A stretch of DNA of 18,382 bases from an uncultured Eubacteriales bacterium. GTDB lineage: Bacteria; Bacillota; Clostridia; Oscillospirales; Acutalibacteraceae. Where the stretch lies: NCBI GenBank assembly GCA_934489735.1, contig CAKSSR010000032.1, positions 1 to 18,382 on the forward strand, in the 5' to 3' direction. Positions 7,038-14,700 of this stretch are shown here, piece by piece; the stretch's first letter is position 1; every line of letters starts with the position of its first letter. The notes beneath the pieces were generated by a model that was not told where the DNA came from, did not search any database, and saw only the letters and a program-made list of their open reading frames with translations. A program made the translations under genes and the position numbers.

Positions 7038-9704
7038 ATGAAATTAAGTAAATTTATCAAGGCATCAACAAGTATAATTTGTTTGGGAACTATAATATCG
7101 GGAATGTCTGCTATAGCAATGGAAAACGGTAATAGCATTAAGTTAAAAACTATTAAACGAGATCAAATATCAAGTCGTAGTAGCAATTTGTATATCAACG
7201 AGTATAGAAAATTAATATCAATTTATAAATTCGATAGGCCAATGATTGAAAGATTTATGGATGTATTTAAAAGGGAAGTGGCTTCAGGGAAAAATCAAGA
7301 TTATGCAGATAAATATGCATATTTAATAGTAAATAGTGGACTAAATGAAGGAATTGTCAGGGAAATTTTAAATATATTTGAGCAAAAGGTTACTGAAGGG
7401 AAAAGTAATGGCTATTCATATAAATATGCGGAATTGAAAATTATTAAAAGATTAAGAGATGAACAAGCTGATGAACAAGCGTCTTTATATGAGAAGAAAA
7501 TTAATGAGGATAGATCTCAAGATTATGCATCTATGTACGCTGAGTTACTGACAATTGACAGAGTCTTTGAAGAAGAAGCAGCAGAAGGAGCATCGATATA
7601 TAAAAGGGAACTTAAAGAAGGGAGAAATATTAATTATGCATATGCTTATGCAAGATTAATGACGAATTTCCAGAGAAGTCAAAGGAAAATTGAAGAAGGT
7701 GCAGCAATATATGAGCAGGCATTAATGGATGGAGAAGATTCAGACAGCGCTTATTTACGGGCTAGAATGATGATAATTGAACATATAGACATAGAAATGA
7801 TAAATGAGTTTATATCGATATATAAAAAAGAGATAAGCGAAGGCAAGAGTGATGATTATGCAAGAGAATATATATTAAAATTGGCTTCAGAAGAGGAAGA
7901 GGAAGCAGCAAGGCAGTATGCAGGAATATATGAGCAATGCATAAATGAAAGAAAAAGTAAGCATTATGCCATAGAGTATGCAGATTTAATGATATATTCA
8001 AAAATGGAAAAAGAAAAAGCAAAAAGAATTGCAATGGTTTACGAACGGAGACTAAAGGAATGTAAAAGTGATGACGTTGCTGACAGATATGCAAAATTAA
8101 AAGTATCAAAAGAGATGGGCAGTAAGAATATGAATATATATGAACAGAAATTAGAGGAAAGTAAAAGTAAAAACTATGCTATTAGATATTCATTACTAAA
8201 GGCTTTTAACAGTGAGTCTCTAAGTGATAAACAAATTAAGAATATAGCAACAATATTTGATAAAAAATTAAAGGAAGGGAAGGGCTGGGACTATGCTAAT
8301 AAGTATTCTATATTAGTAATGATCAATGAGTTAGATGAAGTTAAAGCAGATATTGGAGCGACAATCTATGAGCAGAAGATCAGAGAAGGAAAGAGCGTCG
8401 TTTATGCAAATAAATATGCAGATTTAAGGGTAATAGAAGGATTAAATGACAAACAGGCTAGCATTGGCGCATTATCACGTGAAAAAGAGATAAAAAAAGG
8501 GGGAAGTTATAGATTTTTTGAAAAATCATCAGCAATATTTTACGAACAGAAGTATAGAGAAGGCAAGGATTGGAATTATATTGAGAAATATTATAATCTT
8601 GTTATGACAAACAATCTTGATGATAAACAAATTGATAAAATTGCAACAATTTATGAAGAAAAGATTAAAGAAGGAAGAAGTAAATTGTATGCAGATAAAT
8701 ATATAGAGCTGAGAGTTAATAGCGATTTGAGTGAAGAACAATCTGATATGGGAGCAAGAGTTTATGAGCAGAAAATAGAAGAGGGGGAAGATGTTTATTT
8801 TGCTAATGAATATGTAAAGTTAAAAGTGTTTAAAAATTTGAGCGATGAGAAAGCAGATAAAGAATTTTATGCATTCAAACAAGAGGAAAGAATGAGAGAT
8901 AAGAAACTGTATGAAGAAGATCAGACTTATAATTATATTGACAAGTATATAGAACTGAAAATGTTAAGAAAATTAGATGATGAGAAAGCAGAAGATGGTG
9001 CGAACATGTATGAGAAGAAACTTGAAAGGAAAAGCAAGAAATATGCAAGCAAGTATACAGATTTAAGAATATTTAATGGACTGGAAGAAGAACAGGCAGA
9101 TCAATGCGCAAGAATATATGAGAAAAAGCTTGAAGAGGGAAGAAGCGTTAATTATGCAGATAAGTATATAGAACTGAAAATGTTGAGGGGATTAGGAGAA
9201 AAGCAAGCAAATTTGGGGGCAGAGATGTTTGAACAGAAAATAATAGGAGGGAAGAGCATTGAATATGCTAATAGATATGTAAATTTAAGAGTTGTATATG
9301 GAAAAAGTGAGGAAGAGTCAGATAGAGAAGCAGTAATGTTTGAAAATGAAGAAAGATTTAATAAATGTAAAAGGGATACATTAAGAATATTCAATATAAT
9401 GCATGACAAAGTGACCGATAAAAGAAAGTTTGATATATGCAAAAGTCTGACTTGTATCGAGGACTATGATGAAGTGATAAGAAATTTAGAAAGAGAGACA
9501 GCAGAAGTTAAAGAAATGGCAGCAATTTTAAAAGAGGAGCTAACTAGAGGCAAAAGCTTTGACTACTCACAGGAATATGCAAGATTGAGAGTGATTTGTA
9601 AAAAAGAAGAAGAAATTGCAAGGTCAATGGCAGATATGTTTGAAAGATATGTAAATATGGGGATGGACATTGAATTTGCAAGGAAGCAGAGTGCGAAAAT
9701 TTAA
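7038..9704 (+). CDS. Exported long-type 37-residue-repeat solenoid protein (gene 4)
   Basis: An 888-residue paralogue; function not recognised. GGAGG at 7024-7028 stands nine bases before the ATG. The signal peptide is MKLSKFIKAS plus CLGT, likely cut after Ala27 (AIA-ME). About 21 units follow in the order seen in genes 2 and 3: unit 2 NGYSYKYAEL, unit 4 NYAYAYARL, unit 10 EGKGWDYANKY, unit 12 EGKDWNYIEKYY. The insert between units 11 and 12 is short here (about 8480-8540). The C-terminal cap begins near residue 803 (LTCIEDYDEV), continues with VICKKEEEIARSM and ends FARKQSAKI, lacking the IVKG tail of genes 1-3. Its own promoter and terminator make it probably a single-gene transcript. No enzyme motif or membrane anchor is visible; a secreted binding or structural role is plausible but unproven. 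Confidence 0.9.
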   Translation: MKLSKFIKASTSIICLGTIISGMSAIAMENGNSIKLKTIKRDQISSRSSNLYINEYRKLISIYKFDRPMIERFMDVFKREVASGKNQDYADKYAYLIVNSGLNEGIVREILNIFEQKVTEGKSNGYSYKYAELKIIKRLRDEQADEQASLYEKKINEDRSQDYASMYAELLTIDRVFEEEAAEGASIYKRELKEGRNINYAYAYARLMTNFQRSQRKIEEGAAIYEQALMDGEDSDSAYLRARMMIIEHIDIEMINEFISIYKKEISEGKSDDYAREYILKLASEEEEEAARQYAGIYEQCINERKSKHYAIEYADLMIYSKMEKEKAKRIAMVYERRLKECKSDDVADRYAKLKVSKEMGSKNMNIYEQKLEESKSKNYAIRYSLLKAFNSESLSDKQIKNIATIFDKKLKEGKGWDYANKYSILVMINELDEVKADIGATIYEQKIREGKSVVYANKYADLRVIEGLNDKQASIGALSREKEIKKGGSYRFFEKSSAIFYEQKYREGKDWNYIEKYYNLVMTNNLDDKQIDKIATIYEEKIKEGRSKLYADKYIELRVNSDLSEEQSDMGARVYEQKIEEGEDVYFANEYVKLKVFKNLSDEKADKEFYAFKQEERMRDKKLYEEDQTYNYIDKYIELKMLRKLDDEKAEDGANMYEKKLERKSKKYASKYTDLRIFNGLEEEQADQCARIYEKKLEEGRSVNYADKYIELKMLRGLGEKQANLGAEMFEQKIIGGKSIEYANRYVNLRVVYGKSEEESDREAVMFENEERFNKCKRDTLRIFNIMHDKVTDKRKFDICKSLTCIEDYDEVIRNLERETAEVKEMAAILKEELTRGKSFDYSQEYARLRVICKKEEEIARSMADMFERYVNMGMDIEFARKQSAKI

Positions 9705-9716
9705 ATATTTTTTAGT

Positions 9717-9747
9717 AAAAGCTAGTCGGATATAAAGACTGGCTTTT
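9717..9747 (+). terminator. Rho-independent terminator after gene 4
   Basis: An 11-bp stem (9717-9727 AAAAGCTAGTC with 9737-9747 GACTGGCTTTT, one G-T pair) around a nine-base loop. The T run is short (four), so termination may be less efficient than at the other two sites. The A-rich 5' arm could also let it work for the opposite strand. Confidence 0.75.
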
Positions 9748-9867
9748 AAAATTGTAAATTTTAGATAGAATTATTTAAAATGAGCACCTAAATGCTGTAA
9801 TTGATTAGGATGAATGTAATTAATTTTATTAAGATTTTGTTAAGCATGATAAATTTGAGTATAAATA

Positions 9868-9876
9868 TGGTATAAT
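9868..9876 (+). promoter_or_regulatory. Strong extended -10 promoter of the gene 5-8 operon
   Basis: TGGTATAAT: TG at 9868-9869, one base, then a perfect TATAAT at 9871-9876. The expected start of transcription is near 9883, leaving a leader of about 48 bases before the GTG at 9931. No clear TTGACA lies 16-18 bases upstream (TTGAGT at 9855-9860 is too close), which extended -10 promoters tolerate. This is the best promoter in the window and precedes four genes with no internal terminators. Confidence 0.75.
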
Positions 9877-9930
9877 GACATTCAGTAAAAAGATTAAATT
9901 AAAGAAATATTAGAAATTGGAGGATAAAAA

Positions 9931-12900
9931 GTGAAAGAATTTATAAAAAAATCGATATGTATGTTATGTTTAGGAACTGCGGTCTCTGGAATGTCAGTTA
10001 TGGCAATGGAAAAGAAAGAAAAATGTGAGATTGGGCAGCATTCAGGTGCTAATGATAAGAGCAGTATAGATGTGGAGGAAGATATTTATATCAGGGAGTA
10101 CAAAAAATTAATATCAACTTACGATCTGGATGGAAAGACAGCCGAAAAGGCAATGAGAATATTCAAGAAAGAAATAGAAAATGGGAGAAATGAGGATTAT
10201 GCTGACAAATATTCATATCTGATAACGGCTAATGAGCTGGATGAAGAGATAACAAGAAAAATTTTAGAAATATATGAAGAAAAGATTAAATCCGGTAAGG
10301 GGCAAGACTATGCATATAAGTATGCAGAATTAAAATTGACTAGCAAATTAAGCGAAGAAAGAATTGAGGATCAAGCATCAATATATGAAAAGCAGATTCA
10401 AGAAGGGAAATCTTCAATTTATGCTAGCATGTATGCAGATTTATCGGTTAATGATAAAGCATCGGTAGAAGAAGCCGACAAAGCTTCAAAAGTATATAGA
10501 CGAAAAATCAAGGAAGGCAAAAGTTTAAACTATGCTTATATATACTCAAAATTATTGATAGTTTATAAATTTGAAGGAGAAGAATTAGACAGGGGAGCAT
10601 TGGTATATGAGCAGCAAATTAGAAATGGTGAGGATCCAGACTATGCGAGCGCTTATGTTTTGTTATTGATAAACGAAGGTGTGGCCGAGAAGGATATTGG
10701 AAGTTGCATGTCGACATATAAGAAAGAAATTGAAGCAGGCAGAAGCAGTAGCTATGCAATGAGATATGTAATATTAAGAGTGATTGACAAGAGGGAAGAA
10801 AAAAGTGCAAGGCAAGAGGCAGAAATGTTTGACGGATGTCTTAGTAGAAGTAAAAATTTGTGGTATGCTGATAAATATGTAGAACTAATTAATAAAAAAG
10901 GAATGAATGAAGAACAAGCTAATAAATGGGCAACGTTATTAGTAGAAAAATATCAAAAAAGTAAAAGATGGAGCATCGCCAATAGAGGTGTAGACTTAGC
11001 AATATCGAAAGAATTAGGGAATGATATACCTATTTTTAATAAAAAACTAGACGAAGGTAAGAGCCGTAATTATGCTATCAAGTATGCAGTATTGAAGCAA
11101 TTTGGAAAAATGAGCGATAAACAGTCAGATGAAATAGCAACGATATTTGAACAGAAGCTCAATGAGGGGAAGAGTTGGGAATATGCAAGCAAGTATGCAA
11201 TGCTGATAGTATTTGATAAGCTGAGTGAAAGAGAAGCTGACATTTGGGCATCGTTGAATGAGCAAAAACTGAAAGAAGAAAAGGATTTTATAAAAAAAGA
11301 GGACATGTTTAGTCCGATGAATGAAGTAATACCAGGAAAACCTGAAGATCAAATAGAGGTATGCAGACAAAAGTTGGGACAAGGATATAGCTATCATTAT
11401 GCATATGAGTATTCTGTTTTAAAAGTGCTTAAAGGCCTTGATGAAGAGAAAGCAGAAAGAGGCGCAAGGATATATGAACAGAAGAAAAAAGAAAAACAAG
11501 ATCGTAGATATATTAAAGAATATTTGAATCTAATAATATTCAGAGGACTAAGTGAAAAGCAGGCAGACATAGGGGCAAGAATATATTTACAAAAAATGAT
11601 GGCAGGCTATAGCGATATATATGCTGCTGAATATGTGGATACGTTATTAGTTAAAAACGGTGGCGAGTTTGCAGCAGATGAAAATGGGAAAATGAAAGAT
11701 AAACAGGTTTCTGACCTTGGATTTCATAGTAAACTTATGGGATTAAAATACGAAGAAAAGCTCAGGGAAGGAAAGAGCTGGCTTTATACTAAGAAATACT
11801 TATATTTAGCATCACCTGACGGAATAGGAGAAGAAAAGGCTCAAGAAATGGCAAAGATTTTTGAAGAAAAGATAGCGGCTGGCAAAGGGGAAGCTTATGC
11901 TGACAAATATGTATCATTATTGGCATATGAAAATGTAAGTAAAGAAGAAGCAAATAGAGCCGCAGAGATATATCAAGAAAAGATTGAAGATGGATATGAT
12001 GTTGTAGCTGCTAACAAGTATATGAGACTAAAAGTATTTAAAAAGTTAAGTAACCAACAAGTTGACGATATAATGTTGAGAAAAATGAAGAAAAAATATA
12101 TAGAAGAAGTTAAAGATGAAGATAAAGACGAAAATTATATAAGTAAATATATTGAATTGAAGTTGCATAAGAAATTGAGCGAAGAGCAAGCTGATAAAGG
12201 AGCATCTATGTTTGAGCAAATGTGTGACAAAGATAAGAGCAAAGACTATGCAAATAAGTATGTTGACTTGATAATGTTTGAAAAAGTAAGCGAAGAACAG
12301 GCAAAAGAAGGCGCAACGATGTACGAAGAGAAGATAAATGAAGGCAAGAGTGTTATTTATGCTAATAAGTACGTAGATCTGGTAATGTTCAGAGACAGCG
12401 ATAAGGAAAGGGCTGATAGGGGTGCGTCAATGTTTGAACAAAAAGTAGTAAGAGAGGGTAAGAGCGTCAACTATGCTGACAGATATGTAAACTTAAATAT
12501 ATATGATGAAGTAGATGACGAACAAGCCGACAGAGAGGCAAGACTATTCGAGTTCAGGCAAAAATTTGGTAAATGTAAAGATAAAACTTTGACATTAAAA
12601 GAGTTTAATTCGTTAGTTGATGAAAAAGTTTGTAACAGATCGACATTATGTAAGCAAAAACTAAAAGAGGGCTACAGTAAGTACTATGCAGATATGTATG
12701 CTAATGCAATAGTAGACTTAAATTTATCATTGGATGAAGCAGATAGAATTGCAACGATATTTGAAGAAGAAATAATTTTAGGTAAAGATTTAGATTATGC
12801 GCAGGAATATGCAAGGCTTAGAGTGGTTTGTAATAAATCTGAAAGATTCGCAAGGACAATGTTAGAAATATTTGAAAAATGTATAAATATCGGTATGGGC

Positions 12901-12981
12901 CAAGAAAGAGCAAGGAAAAGAGCTTTAGTATTATCTGAAAGACTTGAAAAAGAACCAATGCAAAAAAGACCGAAATATTAA
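9931..12981 (+). CDS. Exported long-type 37-residue-repeat solenoid protein, longest complete member (gene 5)
   Basis: A 1016-residue product with a GTG start and GGAGG at 9919-9923, seven bases upstream. The signal peptide MKEFIKKSIC plus CLGT is likely cut after Ala25 (VMA-ME). About 23 units follow, two more than in genes 2-4; the extra pair lies before the Trp unit EGKSWLYTKKY, which corresponds to unit 12 of the others. Irregular inserts occur at about 11281-11355 and 11650-11745. Where genes 1-4 have the odd CxxDY unit near the C-terminus, this protein has a regular unit (EGYSKYYADMYANA, near residue 910), showing that the odd one is a decayed repeat. VVCNKSERFARTM and RARKRA follow. 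The product ends QKRPKY, like the KKIMKY and RKRMKY ends of genes 6 and 7 and unlike genes 1-4. It is first in an operon with gene 6, 19 bp downstream. Function not recognised. Confidence 0.9.
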   Translation: MKEFIKKSICMLCLGTAVSGMSVMAMEKKEKCEIGQHSGANDKSSIDVEEDIYIREYKKLISTYDLDGKTAEKAMRIFKKEIENGRNEDYADKYSYLITANELDEEITRKILEIYEEKIKSGKGQDYAYKYAELKLTSKLSEERIEDQASIYEKQIQEGKSSIYASMYADLSVNDKASVEEADKASKVYRRKIKEGKSLNYAYIYSKLLIVYKFEGEELDRGALVYEQQIRNGEDPDYASAYVLLLINEGVAEKDIGSCMSTYKKEIEAGRSSSYAMRYVILRVIDKREEKSARQEAEMFDGCLSRSKNLWYADKYVELINKKGMNEEQANKWATLLVEKYQKSKRWSIANRGVDLAISKELGNDIPIFNKKLDEGKSRNYAIKYAVLKQFGKMSDKQSDEIATIFEQKLNEGKSWEYASKYAMLIVFDKLSEREADIWASLNEQKLKEEKDFIKKEDMFSPMNEVIPGKPEDQIEVCRQKLGQGYSYHYAYEYSVLKVLKGLDEEKAERGARIYEQKKKEKQDRRYIKEYLNLIIFRGLSEKQADIGARIYLQKMMAGYSDIYAAEYVDTLLVKNGGEFAADENGKMKDKQVSDLGFHSKLMGLKYEEKLREGKSWLYTKKYLYLASPDGIGEEKAQEMAKIFEEKIAAGKGEAYADKYVSLLAYENVSKEEANRAAEIYQEKIEDGYDVVAANKYMRLKVFKKLSNQQVDDIMLRKMKKKYIEEVKDEDKDENYISKYIELKLHKKLSEEQADKGASMFEQMCDKDKSKDYANKYVDLIMFEKVSEEQAKEGATMYEEKINEGKSVIYANKYVDLVMFRDSDKERADRGASMFEQKVVREGKSVNYADRYVNLNIYDEVDDEQADREARLFEFRQKFGKCKDKTLTLKEFNSLVDEKVCNRSTLCKQKLKEGYSKYYADMYANAIVDLNLSLDEADRIATIFEEEIILGKDLDYAQEYARLRVVCNKSERFARTMLEIFEKCINIGMGQERARKRALVLSERLEKEPMQKRPKY

Positions 12982-13000
12982 AAAAGTGAGGAAAAATTAA

Positions 13001-14449
13001 ATGACTTTAGAAAGAATTATAAAAATATCAGCGTATGCATTATGTTTAGGAACAGTGATTACAGGATTGTCACTGGCAATGGAGAATCATGAAGAAGGAC
13101 CAGGGAAAGAAAAGCAAGAGTTGAGTTTAAAAAGGTCACGAAAAGCTAGTATATGTGAGAGAGAATATGAAAGATTGAGAGCGTTTTATGGATTTAGTCA
13201 AGGTGCAGTTGAAAAAATGATGAAAATATTTGAAAAAGAACTGGAATCAAGTAAGAGCGAAGCTTATGCTGATAAGTACGCTCGAACGTTAGAATATACT
13301 GGTGTGAAAGAGGAAGTCGCAAGAAAAGTTGCAGAGATATTCCAAAAGAATATCAGGGCAGGTAAAAATATTCATTATGCAGATAGATATTCGTTAATAA
13401 AAGTACTAATGGGAGCAAATGAAGAAGAGGCAGACAGAGAGGCAACAATCTATGAGCAGAAGATGAAAGAAGGCAGAGATAATTTGTATTCTGAAATATA
13501 TCGAAACTTAATATTGGTAGGGCTAAGTGAAGAACAAGCTAACCAGGGAGTAACAATATATAAACAGAAGAGAGCAGAAGGTATGAGCCATTTGTATTCT
13601 GAAATATATTGTCGGACTAGAGTAATGAATAAAGACAATGAAGAAATAGCAGATAAGAAAGCAACGATGTATGAACAGAAGAAAAAAGAAGGTTATAGTG
13701 ATTTGTATTCTTGGACATATAGTCAATTCTTTGCATTTGGAATAAAAGATAAAGAGGCAATAGATAAATTGGCAACGTTGCGCGAAAAAAAGGAAGCAGA
13801 AGGTAAGAGTAGTTTGTATGCTGAATCATATTGTCAAGCAATAGTATTGAGTGGAATGAATGAAGAACAGGCAGATCGATTCGCAAGGTTGTATGAACAA
13901 AGAGCAGATAAGGAAGATGACTTTTTGTATTTCATGGAGTACTGTCGGTTGACATCAGATAAAGTATATAAAATGAATGAAGAAGAAGCAGATAGAGGGG
14001 CAACAATATATAAGCAAAAGAAAAAAGAAGGCAGGAACAATGTGTATTCTAGGATCTATGCTCGATTGATGGTATTTAATAAAGTAAGTGAAGAAATGGC
14101 AGATAGAGGGGCAATAGTATACGAGCAGAAGAGAAAAGAAGGGAAAAGTTGTAATTATTCATATATGTATTGCGAAGTAATAGCATTAAATGAGGCAGAT
14201 GATAAGCAGGCAGATAGAATGGCAGAACTATATGATCAGAAAATGAAGGATGGTAAAGGCTTTTTATATTCTCAAGCATATTGCCGTTTGATATTATTAG
14301 GAGCAGATGACACACAGGCAGACAGAGGAGCAAATATATATGTGCATGATGTCGAAAAGGGAAGAGATAGGAAGTATTCGTTTATGCATGCCAGGATAAT
14401 GGTAAGTGAGTCCATGGGAAAACCAGCAAAAAAAATAATGAAATATTAA
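13001..14449 (+). CDS. Exported short-type 37-residue-repeat protein, 11 units (gene 6)
   Basis: A 482-residue product; function not recognised. GAGG at 12988-12991 lies nine bases before the ATG. The signal peptide is MTLERIIKIS plus a core with LCLGT, likely cut after Ala26 (SLA-ME), followed by a charged linker to about residue 55. There are 11 units. The first two (EAYADKYA, NIHYADRYS) and the last two (FLYSQAYCRL, RKYSFMHARI) are the end modules shared with gene 7. The middle units are more varied (DLYSWTYSQF, DFLYFMEYCRL) than those of genes 7 and 8, so this copy has escaped recent homogenisation. Several units already carry Cys in YCRL-like second helices. It ends KKIMKY. Part of the gene 5-8 operon. 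Confidence 0.9.
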   Translation: MTLERIIKISAYALCLGTVITGLSLAMENHEEGPGKEKQELSLKRSRKASICEREYERLRAFYGFSQGAVEKMMKIFEKELESSKSEAYADKYARTLEYTGVKEEVARKVAEIFQKNIRAGKNIHYADRYSLIKVLMGANEEEADREATIYEQKMKEGRDNLYSEIYRNLILVGLSEEQANQGVTIYKQKRAEGMSHLYSEIYCRTRVMNKDNEEIADKKATMYEQKKKEGYSDLYSWTYSQFFAFGIKDKEAIDKLATLREKKEAEGKSSLYAESYCQAIVLSGMNEEQADRFARLYEQRADKEDDFLYFMEYCRLTSDKVYKMNEEEADRGATIYKQKKKEGRNNVYSRIYARLMVFNKVSEEMADRGAIVYEQKRKEGKSCNYSYMYCEVIALNEADDKQADRMAELYDQKMKDGKGFLYSQAYCRLILLGADDTQADRGANIYVHDVEKGRDRKYSFMHARIMVSESMGKPAKKIMKY

Positions 14450-14700
14450 AGAGAGTGTGAAAAGGTATATGAATTTAAAGAAAATTATAAAAATATCAGC
14501 GTGTGCGCTATGCTTGGGAACAGTGATTACAGGATTGTCACTGGCAATGGAGAATAATGAAGAAGGACCAAGAAAAGAAGAGCAAAATCAAGAAGTATGT
14601 GCGGGAAACCTACAACAAGATGACGTATATGCAAGAGAATATGAAAAATTAAGATCGTTTTATGAATTTAGTGAAGAAGAAGCTAAAAAGATCATGACAA
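14440..14700 (+). repeat. Direct repeat of the gene 7 leader and 5' end, copied at 16247-16507
   Basis: The stop region of the preceding gene, the 19-bp spacer, and the signal peptide and linker codons recur at 16247-16507, offset 1807 bp, with about 18 mismatches by eye over roughly 260 bp. Gene 5 also ends with GAAATATTAA. The repeat marks the edges of a tandem gene duplication and offers a substrate for further unequal crossing-over. Confidence 0.85.

Noticed and set aside
9781..9867. Small hairpin AGCA...TGCT and TGTAATT strings upstream of gene 5 as an operator or riboswitch
   Set aside because: The stem is only four base pairs and the strings are expected in AT-rich DNA; no conserved aptamer pattern is visible.
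1200..12981. Long coiled-coil proteins, because of high Lys and Glu content
   Set aside because: A conserved Gly turn every 37 residues breaks the helices and no continuous heptad pattern is seen.
14469..14510. A lipobox-like ISAC in the gene 7 signal peptide, suggesting a lipoprotein
   Set aside because: The Cys comes before the hydrophobic core, not after it, and gene 6 has Tyr in its place. An ordinary signal peptide cut after Ala26 fits better.
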